NCBI RefSeq assembly: GCF_000382705.1
Contig: NZ_ARQE01000010.1
Location: 124,001-188,000 of the forward strand
Length of the DNA stretch: 64,000 nt
Direction of reading: 5' to 3'
Origin: Aureimonas ureilytica DSM 18598 = NBRC 106430
GTDB taxonomy: Bacteria > Pseudomonadota > Alphaproteobacteria > Rhizobiales > Rhizobiaceae
The notes beneath the pieces were generated by a model that saw nothing but the letters and a program-made list of their open reading frames with translations, did no database searches and was not told the DNA's origin. The translations under genes and the position numbers were made by a program. This document shows, piece after piece, positions 17,046-24,495 of the stretch. Within the stretch, counting starts at the first letter, position 1. Every line of letters begins with the position of its first letter.

Positions 17046-18176
17046 TCAGGCCGCCCGGCGCGCGCGCGCCGGGGCGCGCGGCGTCTCGCCATGCCCGGCC
17101 GACAATTGCTGCCCGGTGCGGTCGAGATGGTTGATCGCCTGGCTGATCTGCTCGGCGCCGATCGACTGTTCGCGGCAGGCGGCGGAGATTTCCGACACGA
17201 GTTCGGCGGTGCGGCGAATGTCCGGCACGAGGGCGCGCAGCGCGCCGCCGGCTTCCTCCGAGACTTCCAGCGAGCGGGTCGACAAGTCCCCGATCTCGCC
17301 CGCCGCGACGGTGACGCGCTCGGCGAGCTTGCGCACTTCCGAGGCGACCACCGCGAAGCCCTTGCCATGGGCGCCGGCCCGCGCCGCCTCGATGGCGGCG
17401 TTGAGGGCCAGAAGGTCGGTCTGGCGCGCGATTTCCTGGATGACCTGGATCTTGCCGGCGATGGTGCGCGTCGCCTCCACCGCCTTGCCCACGGCCTCGC
17501 CGCCGCGATCGGCGTTCAGCGACGCCTGCGCCGCGATCTTTTCCGTGGTGCCGGCATTGTCGGCGTTCTGGCGGATATTGGCGGTCATTTCCTCCATGGC
17601 GGCGGAGGCCTCGCCGAGCGAGCGGGCCTGTTCGGCCGCCACATGCTCGCGCTCCGCTTCCATGCGCGCCTTGTCGGAGGCGAGCGCCTCCAGATAGGTC
17701 GAGACGCCATAGTCCATGTCGAGAATGGCGACCTTGACGAGGAGCCCCAGAAGCTCGGCCGCTTCCTCGACCTTGCCCCGGCGCAGGAGGCCGCCCGCCA
17801 GAAGGCGCGGCAGCATGATGCGGATCGCTTCTTCGAGGATCAGCGCATAGCCGCCGAGATACCAGCGCGGCTCCAGCCCGATGCGCGCATGGGTGCGCCC
17901 GATGCGCTCGACGTCGGACACGTAGCCATCGTCGATCTGACCGCTGGCGAGGCGCGCCCAATGCTTGTTCTGGGCGGTTTCGGCGGTCTTGCGCATGCCC
18001 TCATGCGCGAAGAAGGACTGGAGTTCGGGAACCTTCGCCATCTGGTCGTAGAAGGCGGAAATGCCCCCGGCCGTGGCCTCGCCGATCAGATCGGCCTTCG
18101 TTCCGATCCGTTGAAGCGCCGCGTCATCGAGTTGCAGAAATGCGAGACGGTCCAGGAGATCGGAACGGGAGGTCAT
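17046..18176 (-). CDS. Globin-coupled methyl-accepting chemotaxis protein (HemAT-like)
   Basis: A 376-residue soluble chemoreceptor without TM segments. The N-terminal protoglobin domain (about 1-165) has the proximal His96 in [18 protein letters not shown] and a distal-side Tyr43 in AFYDQM; their 53-residue spacing equals that of Tyr70/His123 in Bacillus HemAT. The C-terminal signalling domain carries the methyl-accepting hairpin tip [20 protein letters not shown] and [12 protein letters not shown], the CheA/CheW contact. It most likely senses O2 (or NO/CO) through heme and steers motility. The C-terminus ends in an Arg/Ala-rich tail without a CheR pentapeptide. Confidence 0.9.
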   Translation of the reverse strand: MTSRSDLLDRLAFLQLDDAALQRIGTKADLIGEATAGGISAFYDQMAKVPELQSFFAHEGMRKTAETAQNKHWARLASGQIDDGYVSDVERIGRTHARIGLEPRWYLGGYALILEEAIRIMLPRLLAGGLLRRGKVEEAAELLGLLVKVAILDMDYGVSTYLEALASDKARMEAEREHVAAEQARSLGEASAAMEEMTANIRQNADNAGTTEKIAAQASLNADRGGEAVGKAVEATRTIAGKIQVIQEIARQTDLLALNAAIEAARAGAHGKGFAVVASEVRKLAERVTVAAGEIGDLSTRSLEVSEEAGGALRALVPDIRRTAELVSEISAACREQSIGAEQISQAINHLDRTGQQLSAGHGETPRAPARARRAA

Positions 18177-18231
18177 GGCAGGTTCCCTTTGAGGTCAAGG
18201 GGAAGCTTGCCAACCACGCGTTGAAGAATCA

Positions 18232-18244
18232 TTAGTTATACTAA
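18232..18244. promoter_or_regulatory. AT-rich palindrome in the promoter of the globin-coupled MCP gene
   Basis: TTAGT-TAT-ACTAA is a perfect 5-bp inverted repeat 56 nt upstream of the start codon, in the only AT-rich patch nearby (18226-18250). It probably lies in the promoter; the cognate factor is unknown. Confidence 0.35.
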
Positions 18245-18319
18245 CAATAAGAGCCGGCTACAAAAACTTGTGGCCGGCCTCGCGCGTCTGACGCAGATTT
18301 GCCCCCCCGCGGGGTTCGT

Positions 18320-18336
18320 CGGTCGAAGATCGACCG
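18320..18336 (-). terminator. Small hairpin downstream of the small basic protein gene
   Basis: CGGTCGA (18320-18326), AGA, TCGACCG (18330-18336): a perfect 7-bp stem 10 nt beyond the stop of the minus-strand gene at 18346. No U-run, so termination is uncertain. Confidence 0.4.
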
Positions 18337-18345
18337 ATCAGGCCC

Positions 18346-18651
18346 TCATGCGGCGGAGGCCGCCTTGGCCCGCCGGGGAGCCTTGGCAGCGCCCGTCTTC
18401 GGGACGGCGCTCTTGGTGGCCTTGGCTTTGACGCTCTTGGTGCGGCGGGGCGCGAGTTCGGCAAGCTCGGCTTCTGTGCGCGCCGTGTCGGCTTCCTGTG
18501 CGAGGCGCAGCGCCTTGAGGCGCGCGGTCTTGGCGTCGCGCGCCTTGGTTTCGGCTCGGATCAGGCTGAGGGCCGTGCCCTTCTCCGAACGGTTCGCGAT
18601 GTCGCCGAGCCGCGCGTTTTCGCGGGTTTGGGTCGAGGTTTGCGCGTCCAT
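18346..18651 (-). CDS. Small protein with helical N-terminus and Lys/Ala-rich tail, unknown function
   Basis: A 101-residue protein starting MDAQTSTQTRENARLGDIANRSEKGTAL. Residues 1-70 look like one long charged helix (LIRAETKARDAKTARLKALRLAQEAD) and the last 30 are rich in Lys, Ala, Arg and Pro (RRTKSVKAKATKSAVPKTG), like histone H1-type tails, so nucleic-acid binding is possible. I do not recognise a named family. The ATG at 18651 has AGGGG 8 nt upstream; an in-frame upstream ATG at 18744 has none. It sits between the MCP and kup genes on the same strand with its own promoter space. Confidence 0.65.
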   Translation of the reverse strand: MDAQTSTQTRENARLGDIANRSEKGTALSLIRAETKARDAKTARLKALRLAQEADTARTEAELAELAPRRTKSVKAKATKSAVPKTGAAKAPRRAKAASAA

Positions 18652-18809
18652 GGAGATGCCCCTGGCTGGCCGGAACCCGCTGACCGCCGCGATATGCGAC
18701 GGTGGCGTCCGGCGAGGCGGCCTTTGAGGGGCCGCATCACCCACAAGCTAGGGCGGAGCGTGCCGTCTGCGAGTGCGACGCTCTGTCCGCAAGCCCGGAA
18801 ACGGCGGCC

Positions 18810-20720
18810 TCAGAGCGTGACGTAGGTTCCGAGTTCCACGACGCGGTTGGCCGGGATGCGGTAATAGTCGATCGCGTCGTAGGAATGGCGCGCCATCTTG
18901 ATGAAGAGCTGGCTCTGCCAGCGCGGCATGTCGCTGCGCGCCGCCGCCTTGATGCGCCGACGGCCGACGAAGAAGGTCGTGGACATGACGTCGAACTTGA
19001 CGCCCAGTTCGCGCAGCTGGATCAGCGCCTCCAGGAGATTGGGCTCGTCCAGGAAGCCGTAATGCAGCTCGACGCGCGCGAAGGCGGGCGACAGCGGGTG
19101 GTAGGTCAAGCGATCGGCCGCCGAGACGTAGGGCACCTCGGCCGTGCGGATGGTGACGATGACGTTCTTCTCGTGCAGCACGCGGTTGTGCTTGAGATTG
19201 TGCAGGAGCGCGGAGGGCACCGTCTCGGGCGTCGAGGTCAGATACATGGCCGTGCCCGAGACATGGGTGACGGAGGAGGTCTCCATCGCCTTGATGAAGG
19301 TCTCGAGCGACAGGTTCTGCTGCTGCGCCTTGGTGTTGAGGAGGCGCGTGCCGCGCACCCAGATGGCCATCAGCGCCATGATGCAGCCGCCGATCACCAG
19401 CGGCAGGTAGCCGCCGTCCGCGAGCTTCAGGAGATTGGCCGCCAGGAACGCCGTGTCGATCGCGATCAGCGGCGTCACCACGAGAACGGCGAGCCCGAGG
19501 CCCCAGCCCCAGCCATAGGCGAAGACGACGATGCCCAGAAGGCTGGTGATGATCATCGTGCCGGTGACGGCGATGCCGTAGGCCGCGGCGAGCGAGGAGG
19601 AATCCTGGAAGAAGACGATCAGGATCACGACGCCGATCATCATCAGCCAGTTGACGGTCGGCAGATAGATCTGCCCGCGCTCCGATTCCGACGTGTGCTC
19701 GATCTGCAGGCGCGGCAGGAGGCCGAGCTGGATGGCCTGCTGGGTCAGCGAGAAGGCGCCGGTGATCACCGCCTGACCGGCAATGATCGTAGCGAGCGTG
19801 GCGAGGATCACGAGCGGCAGGCGCGCCCATTCGGGAGCCGACAGGAAGAAGAGGTTCGGCAGGGCCGCCGCGTCGTTGAGGGCGAAGGCCCCCTGCCCGA
19901 GATAGTTGAGGATCAGCGCCGGGCCGACGAAGCCGAGCCAGGCGATGCGGATCGGCCTCTTGCCGAAATGGCCCATGTCGGCATAGAGCGCCTCGGCGCC
20001 GGTCACGGCGAGGAACACCGAGCCGAGCACGGTGAAGCCGAGAATGCCGTGCGAGGTCATGAACCAGAACCCGTTCACCGGGTTCAGCGCATGGAGGATC
20101 TGCGGCGCGTCGCCGATATGCGACACGCCGATCACCGCCAGCGTGACGAACCAGACCGCCATGATCGGCCCGAAGAACACGGCGACCTTGGCCGTTCCGA
20201 AGGACTGGATGGCGTAGAGGCCGATGATGATGGCGAGCGCGATGGGCACGATATAGGCGTCGAGCCACGGCGTCGTGACCTTCAGGCCCTCCACGGCCGA
20301 GAGAACCGAAACGGCGGGGGTGAGGATCGCGTCGCCGTAGAACAGCGCCGCGCCGATCATGCCAAGGGTCAGGATCACCCGGTTGGGCCGCTTCAGCGCG
20401 GTCTGCGCCAGCGCCATGAGCGACAGCGCGCCGCCCTCGCCCTGGTTGTCGGCGCGCAGCACCAGCATCACGTATTTCACCGTGACGACGATGACGAGCG
20501 ACCAGACCAGAAGCGACACGATGCCGATGATCTCGGACGCGGAAGGCACGCCGCCGACATGCAGCAGCGATTCCTTCATCGCGTAAAGGGGACTCGTCCC
20601 GATATCGCCGTAAACGACGCCGATGCTGCCGAGGACGACGACAGGCAGGCTCTTGCGGGGGTGGCCGTGCGCGCCGTGCGTTGTCGTTTCGGCCGTGGAG
20701 GCCGCTTCGCCGCTGGTCAT
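18810..20720 (-). CDS. kup: Low-affinity potassium transporter Kup
   Basis: A 636-residue KUP/HAK/KT protein. The signature GSIGVVYGDIGTSPLYAMKES lies at about 31-51, followed by DNQGEGGALSLMAL, GAALFYGDAILTPAVSVLSAVEGL and roughly 12 TM segments; the C-terminal third (about 450-636) is the cytosolic domain. Kup takes up K+ with protons, mainly at low pH or for housekeeping. The length matches the family. It is a monocistronic minus-strand gene; a strong hairpin lies 123 nt upstream of its start, inside an otherwise empty 415-nt gap. Confidence 0.95.
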   Translation of the reverse strand: MTSGEAASTAETTTHGAHGHPRKSLPVVVLGSIGVVYGDIGTSPLYAMKESLLHVGGVPSASEIIGIVSLLVWSLVIVVTVKYVMLVLRADNQGEGGALSLMALAQTALKRPNRVILTLGMIGAALFYGDAILTPAVSVLSAVEGLKVTTPWLDAYIVPIALAIIIGLYAIQSFGTAKVAVFFGPIMAVWFVTLAVIGVSHIGDAPQILHALNPVNGFWFMTSHGILGFTVLGSVFLAVTGAEALYADMGHFGKRPIRIAWLGFVGPALILNYLGQGAFALNDAAALPNLFFLSAPEWARLPLVILATLATIIAGQAVITGAFSLTQQAIQLGLLPRLQIEHTSESERGQIYLPTVNWLMMIGVVILIVFFQDSSSLAAAYGIAVTGTMIITSLLGIVVFAYGWGWGLGLAVLVVTPLIAIDTAFLAANLLKLADGGYLPLVIGGCIMALMAIWVRGTRLLNTKAQQQNLSLETFIKAMETSSVTHVSGTAMYLTSTPETVPSALLHNLKHNRVLHEKNVIVTIRTAEVPYVSAADRLTYHPLSPAFARVELHYGFLDEPNLLEALIQLRELGVKFDVMSTTFFVGRRRIKAAARSDMPRWQSQLFIKMARHSYDAIDYYRIPANRVVELGTYVTL

Positions 20721-21135
20721 TCCTCTGACGAGGCCTCCGGTAGGATGAACATCATGGAGCAGAAAAGCGCAGCGTCGTTCTCGTGACGGACCGAGCCCGC
20801 CGCGACCAGGGTTCCATGGAAGGCGCGCATCGGCCCGAAAAGGCTAGATGCTCGCCGATAGGTCGCGAGCGTCTAGCATGGAACGCACAGGAGGCAAAGT
20901 GTGGCTCTTTCCCACGCCTTGCAGAGGTCGAGGCCCGAGGCGACGCAGCGCCCTCATGGTTTATTTCACCCCGCGACAAGAAAAAACGCGTTTCGGCGGC
21001 CTGTTCGCCTGTTCGTACCTGCTTGGGGCAATATGTGTTCGTTAGAAGACCTACCCATGCGTCGTCCCGCCCCTCCCCCTGAAGACGGGCCACGCGGCAC
21101 ACGCCAAGGGACGGCGGGAGGAAGTCGAGGACGAC
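20721..21135. other. 415-nt gap upstream of kup with a strong hairpin
   Basis: No convincing coding frame on either strand. Contents: the hairpin at 20843-20877, a patch with higher A content near 20983-20995, and the AGGAAG/GAGGA ribosome site of the DUF2934 gene at the right end. It must hold the divergent promoters of kup and the DUF2934 gene. Confidence 0.6.
20843..20877. ncRNA. Candidate structured element in the kup leader
   Basis: GCTAGATGCTCGC (20843-20855) and GCGAGCGTCTAGC (20865-20877) form a 13-bp stem with one G-T wobble and the 9-nt loop CGATAGGTC. It is 123 nt upstream of the kup start. No known riboswitch consensus was recognised, so it could equally be an operator or a terminator of unannotated transcription. 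Confidence 0.4.
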
Positions 21136-21312
21136 ATGATCACAGCAATCGACAGGGACCAGGAAATTCGCAACCTGGCTTATTTCCTTTGGGAAAAGGC
21201 CGGACGCCCCACGGGCCAGGAGCACGACTTCTGGGCAGAAGCCGCGCGCCGCATCGAGGGCGATCGCTCTTGCGAGCTGCCGCGACAGGAAAACCGCTTC
21301 GTCGCGCGCTGA
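21136..21312 (+). CDS. DUF2934 domain small protein
   Basis: A 58-residue protein, MITAIDRDQEIRNLAYFLWE onward, then GRPTGQEHDFWAEAARRIEG. The pattern IRxxAYxLWExxGRPxGxxxxxWxxAE is the DUF2934 signature of short proteins common in rhizobia, whose biochemical role is unknown and which are often stress induced. RBS: GGAGG/GAGGA just before the ATG. It ends 83 nt before another small stress-type gene (DUF2171) on the same strand. Very short, but motif, start signal and stop all agree. Confidence 0.82.
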   Translation: MITAIDRDQEIRNLAYFLWEKAGRPTGQEHDFWAEAARRIEGDRSCELPRQENRFVAR

Positions 21313-21366
21313 AGGCGCGACGTTAATTCCGCCTGGCCATGCATCCCGATCGATCGCGCGGCGTTA

Positions 21367-21386
21367 CCCTGATCCATTCATCAGGG
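21367..21386 (+). promoter_or_regulatory. Hairpin overlapping the RBS of the DUF2171 gene
   Basis: CCCTGAT (21367-21373), CCATTC, ATCAGGG (21380-21386) is a perfect 7-bp stem whose 3' arm supplies the AGGG of the ribosome binding site AGGGAAG, 9 nt before the ATG. It could mask the site in the mRNA. Confidence 0.45.
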
Positions 21387-21395
21387 AAGAGAACC

Positions 21396-21647
21396 ATGCT
21401 CGATCGCATCAGGGAACATATGGAAGTGATCGGCGCGGACGGCGTGCATGTCGGCACGGTGGACCGCGTCGAGGGCGAACGCATCAAGCTGACCAAGAAG
21501 GACAGCGGCGAGGGCCGCCACGAGGGCCATCACCACTACATCTCGGCGGGCTTCATCGCCGACGTGGAAGGCGACAAGGTGCGCCTGTCGGCCAATGGCG
21601 ATGTCGCCGTGTCCTTCGAAGAGGAAGAGGACGGCAAGGCGGCCTGA
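21396..21647 (+). CDS. DUF2171 (PRC-barrel-like) small protein
   Basis: An 83-residue acidic protein beginning MLDRIREHMEVIGADGVHVG, then VDRVEGERIKLTKKDSG and HHHYISAGFIADVEGDKVRLS. This is the DUF2171 pattern, a PRC-barrel-like beta fold found in short alphaproteobacterial proteins and linked in several genomes with stress tolerance; function is not established. A His-rich turn (HEGHHHY) is noticeable and could bind metal. Start chosen at 21396 by family fit and the AGGGAAG upstream; the longer frame from 21339 has no RBS. Confidence 0.83.
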   Translation: MLDRIREHMEVIGADGVHVGTVDRVEGERIKLTKKDSGEGRHEGHHHYISAGFIADVEGDKVRLSANGDVAVSFEEEEDGKAA

Positions 21648-21743
21648 CCTGAGCGGCTTTCCGGCTCGTCAAACGCTACCGAGCGGACGGATGGCTTTCG
21701 GCCGCCGGCCGCTCGTTTCGTTGGGGCAGCGCCCACGCGACTT

Positions 21744-22256
21744 TCAGGCGTCCTCGTCCAGGGCCAGGCCGCCATCGGTCAGGAACGGGTTGGCGCTCCA
21801 TTCGGCCCGCAGCAGCCGGTCCGAGGCGATGCGCGCGAAGCGAAGCGTCAGGGCCTTGCGCGTCGAGGCGGACAGGCGCTCCTCGGGCGCCTCGCGCAGG
21901 ATTTCCGCGCCGTAGCCATCCGACAGGATCAGCCCGCAGCATTCGGGAAAGATGTCGGTCGGCACGCCAGGATGCGTGGCGAAATACAGGCGGTCGCAAT
22001 GGAGCCGATAGTCCGGCCATTTGCGATCCACGCGAAAGTCCTCGATCGAGGACTTGATCTCGACGATCGTGAACTCGCCCTTTTCCGACAGGCAGAGAAG
22101 ATCGGCGCGCCGGCCGGTGACGAGCGGGATCTCGGGCAGGACGGAGACGCGCATCTGGATCATCAGCCGCTGCACGCCCCGGCGCACCAGAAGCGCGCGC
22201 TCGGACTGCCGGCCGTCCACCAGGGGATCGCGTTGGGTCGGGGATACGATGGGCAT
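21744..22256 (-). CDS. mmcB: DNA repair protein MmcB family
   Basis: A 170-residue protein of the MmcB family (formerly DUF1052). The core reads RRADLLCLSEKGEFTIVEIKSS, an Asp-(x)n-Glu-x-Lys arrangement of PD-(D/E)XK nucleases, followed by DFRVDRKWPDYRLHCDRLYFA. In Caulobacter MmcB is an SOS-regulated protein needed for mitomycin C resistance. Consistent with that, a near-consensus LexA half-site pair (GTTT-N7-GTTC on the gene strand) lies 48-62 nt upstream. The ATG at 22256 has no visible ribosome site and abuts a hairpin, so initiation may be unusual or leaderless. Confidence 0.88.
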   Translation of the reverse strand: MPIVSPTQRDPLVDGRQSERALLVRRGVQRLMIQMRVSVLPEIPLVTGRRADLLCLSEKGEFTIVEIKSSIEDFRVDRKWPDYRLHCDRLYFATHPGVPTDIFPECCGLILSDGYGAEILREAPEERLSASTRKALTLRFARIASDRLLRAEWSANPFLTDGGLALDEDA

Positions 22257-22257
22257 G

Positions 22258-22288
22258 GGCCGGAGTTAACGCAGAATTAACCCCGGCC
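22258..22288 (-). promoter_or_regulatory. Hairpin abutting the mmcB start codon
   Basis: GGCCGG (22258-22263) pairs with CCGGCC (22283-22288), and GTTAA (22265-22269) with TTAAC (22277-22281), with single mismatched bases between. The structure ends one base before the start codon and replaces the expected ribosome site. Confidence 0.45.
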
Positions 22289-22303
22289 ATCAAGGAAAAA
22301 CCG

Positions 22304-22318
22304 GAACGAACCGGAAAC
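22304..22318 (-). promoter_or_regulatory. Candidate LexA (SOS) box of mmcB
   Basis: On the gene strand the sequence is GTTT-CCGGTTC-GTTC, one base off the alphaproteobacterial SOS box GTTC-N7-GTTC. It is 48 nt upstream of the mmcB start, a normal place for LexA repression. Confidence 0.5.
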
Positions 22319-22340
22319 GCGGCGAGGTGTCGCGACGCGG

Positions 22341-23039
22341 TCAGCGCGCCTCGCCGGAGACCACGAAGCGACGGCGGATTTCGGCCGCCACGCGCATCGG
22401 CGCCTCCAGGCTCGGCAGATGGCCGCATTCGTCGAGCGGCACGAAGCGCGCGTCCGGCATGGCGCCGGCCATGGCCTCGCCGACGGAGGGCGGCGAGAAG
22501 GCGTCCTCGGCGCCCCACAGCAGCAGCGCGGGACACGGGATGCGCCCGAGATCGGCGCCGCGGTCGGGGCGCGTCGCCAGCGCCTCGTTCTGCGCCAGAA
22601 GCCGGCCGGCGGTCGCGCGCGCGGCCATCCGGCGAAACGCATCGGCCGCGTCCTGCCCGCGCCCTTCCGGTTCGAAGACGATCCGGCGCGCCATCTCCTC
22701 CAGCATCTCGGCCCCGCCATCGGCCTCGATCGCGGCGCGGCGCCGCTCCAGCGGCGTGCGGTCGGCAACGCCCGCCGGCCCTGCGCCCATGACGACGAGG
22801 CCCCGGACGCGGTCCGGCGCCATCAGCGCCACCTCGCGCGCCACATGCCCGCCGAAGGACGTGCCGGCCACGAGGAACGGCCCCTCGCCTGCCGCATCCA
22901 AGACGAGCCGGGCGCAGGCCGCCATGTCGGGCTCGGCGGGCGTCACCGTCTCGCAGTCGAAATCCGGCCGCAGAAGCGGGATCAGCGGCTCGTAGAGATC
23001 GCCGTCGCAGGCAAAGGCGGGCACGAAGAGAAGACGCAT
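22341..23039 (-). CDS. Alpha/beta hydrolase
   Basis: A 232-residue hydrolase starting MRLLFVPAFACDGDLYEPLI. The nucleophile elbow is GTSFGGH (Ser61), a late acidic residue follows in WGAEDAFSPP, and the catalytic His lies in DECGHLPSLEAP, completing the triad. It resembles small esterase/lactonase-like hydrolases with a helical cap; the substrate is unknown. I chose ATG 23039 with GGAG 6 nt upstream; the longer frame to 23441 is rejected as it has no family similarity. It is divergent from the aldo/keto reductase gene and ends 52 nt before the mmcB SOS box region. Confidence 0.85.
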   Translation of the reverse strand: MRLLFVPAFACDGDLYEPLIPLLRPDFDCETVTPAEPDMAACARLVLDAAGEGPFLVAGTSFGGHVAREVALMAPDRVRGLVVMGAGPAGVADRTPLERRRAAIEADGGAEMLEEMARRIVFEPEGRGQDAADAFRRMAARATAGRLLAQNEALATRPDRGADLGRIPCPALLLWGAEDAFSPPSVGEAMAGAMPDARFVPLDECGHLPSLEAPMRVAAEIRRRFVVSGEAR

Positions 23040-23358
23040 CGAACGCTCCAGAGGCAGGGCCAGGCTTGCCCGCCGATATAGGGCGCTCGCCCCGAGGGCC
23101 GAAGCCCTTGCGCTTTTCACGGGACGAGCGGGCTTTGCCGAGCCGGCGCGTTTGCGGTGCGATAGCGGGAGGGTTAAGAGCGCGTGACGGACGCTCCGGG
23201 CTCGATCCGACAAGGGCGCGCGCCGTTGCGATCCGAGCGGGAGACCAGCTTCGCTCCGATCGCAACCGGACGCGCGCGGCGGATCGGGCCTGCGACCGTC
23301 GTCCGGCGCCGGCGCCTTCCGCCTGCGCGCCGCCCTTGCCACCATGGGAACCTCACGA
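23040..23358. other. Gap of about 319 nt between divergent hydrolase and aldo/keto reductase genes
   Basis: No coding frame that I can support. It contains the large hairpin at 23216-23277 and should hold both promoters. No clear -35/-10 pairs are visible. Confidence 0.55.
23216..23277. ncRNA. Long interrupted hairpin, candidate structured RNA or regulatory element
   Basis: Three nested perfect arms: GCGCGCG/CGCGCGC (23216-23222 with 23271-23277), GTTGCGATC/GATCGCAAC (23225-23233 with 23258-23266) and GAGCG/CGCTC (23235-23239 with 23252-23256), with only a C-C mismatch between the inner two and a 12-nt loop. 21 paired positions in 62 nt is far more than chance in this context. Confidence 0.5.
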
Positions 23359-24411
23359 ATGCAGAAACGCCCGCTCGGCCGCACCGGCCTCCAAGTCAGC
23401 CGCATCTGCCTGGGCACGATGACCTTCGGCGAGCAGAACACCGAGGCCGAGGCTCATGCGCAACTCGACCGCGCGATCGAGCGCGGCGTCGATTTCCTCG
23501 ACACGGCCGAGCTTTACCCGATCCCGCCCAAGGCCGAGACGCAAGGGGCGACGGAGCGCTTCATCGGCTCCTGGCTGAAGGCGCGGGGCCTCAGTGACCG
23601 GCTGGTGATCGCGACCAAGGTGGTCGGGCGCTCCGATTCCACCTGGTTCCGCCAGGACGGCTCCAAGCCGCGCCTCGACCGCGCCAATATCCGCGAGGCC
23701 GTGGAAGGCTCGCTCTCGCGGCTGGGGATCGACGCGATCGACCTCTATCAGGTCCATTGGCCGGACCGGCCGACATCGGGCTTCGGCTCGGTGCCGACGC
23801 GCTGGAAGACGCCCGCCGCCGACCCGACCGAAGTGCCGATCGAGGAAACGCTGGACGCGCTCGGCGAGCTCGTGCGCGAGGGCAAGATCCGGCATGTCGG
23901 CCTGTCCAACGAATCGGCCTGGGGCACGATGCGCTATCTCGCCCATGCCGAGCGCACGCAGGCACCCCGCGTCGCCAGCATCCAGAACGCCTACAGCCTT
24001 CTGAACCGCACCTTCGAGCCGGCGCTCGCGGAAGTGGCCCTGCGCGAAGAGGTCGGCCTTCTCGCCTATTCGCCGCTCGGCCAGGGCTTCCTGACAGGCA
24101 AATATGCCGGCGGCGCGCTTCCCGCCGGCTCGCGCAAGGCGCTGTTCGACCGGCTCCAGCGCTACGAGAAGCCGGGCACGGCCGAGGCGGTGGATGCCTA
24201 TGTGGCGCTGGCCCGCGAGTTCGGCCTCGCCCCGGCCACCTTCGCCAACGCCTTCGTGCTCGCGCAGCCCTTCGTGACGGCGACGATCATCGGCGCGACC
24301 TCGCTGGCGCAGCTCGAGGAATGTCTGGCCGCCGAAGAGGTCGTCTGGACCGACGAGATGCAGGCGGCGGTGGACGCCGTGCACCAGCGCGTCGGCAATC
24401 CGGCGCCCTGA
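23359..24411 (+). CDS. Aldo/keto reductase, Tas-like
   Basis: A 350-residue TIM-barrel oxidoreductase starting MQKRPLGRTGLQVSRICLGT. Motifs: FLDTAELYPIPPKAETQG (the Tas-type catalytic Asp and Tyr loop), IATKVVG (Lys), LYQVHWPDR (His), and VGLSNESAWG. The whole layout follows E. coli Tas. It would reduce an aldehyde or ketone with NADPH; the physiological substrate is unknown. Start 23359 is the family start with GGGAA upstream; ATG 23344 is five codons earlier. It ends at a strong stem-loop shared with the convergent cyclase gene. Confidence 0.88.
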   Translation: MQKRPLGRTGLQVSRICLGTMTFGEQNTEAEAHAQLDRAIERGVDFLDTAELYPIPPKAETQGATERFIGSWLKARGLSDRLVIATKVVGRSDSTWFRQDGSKPRLDRANIREAVEGSLSRLGIDAIDLYQVHWPDRPTSGFGSVPTRWKTPAADPTEVPIEETLDALGELVREGKIRHVGLSNESAWGTMRYLAHAERTQAPRVASIQNAYSLLNRTFEPALAEVALREEVGLLAYSPLGQGFLTGKYAGGALPAGSRKALFDRLQRYEKPGTAEAVDAYVALAREFGLAPATFANAFVLAQPFVTATIIGATSLAQLEECLAAEEVVWTDEMQAAVDAVHQRVGNPAP

Positions 24412-24420
24412 GGGCTGCAA

Positions 24421-24459
24421 GGCCGGCCCCGTCCCCTTCGCGCGGGATCGGGGCCGGCC
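24421..24459. terminator. Stem-loop between aldo/keto reductase and GGDEF genes
   Basis: GGCCGGCCCCG (24421-24431) and CGGGGCCGGCC (24449-24459) are a perfect 11-bp stem between convergent genes. No U-run. Confidence 0.6.
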
Positions 24460-24495
24460 CCCGCGGCGCTATGGCTCGCCCACGCGCCGTCCGCC

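Noticed and set aside
18702-20786. Plus-strand frame of about 690 codons opposite kup
   Set aside because: Low-complexity Arg/Asp/His composition typical of an antisense shadow; kup on the minus strand has full family support.
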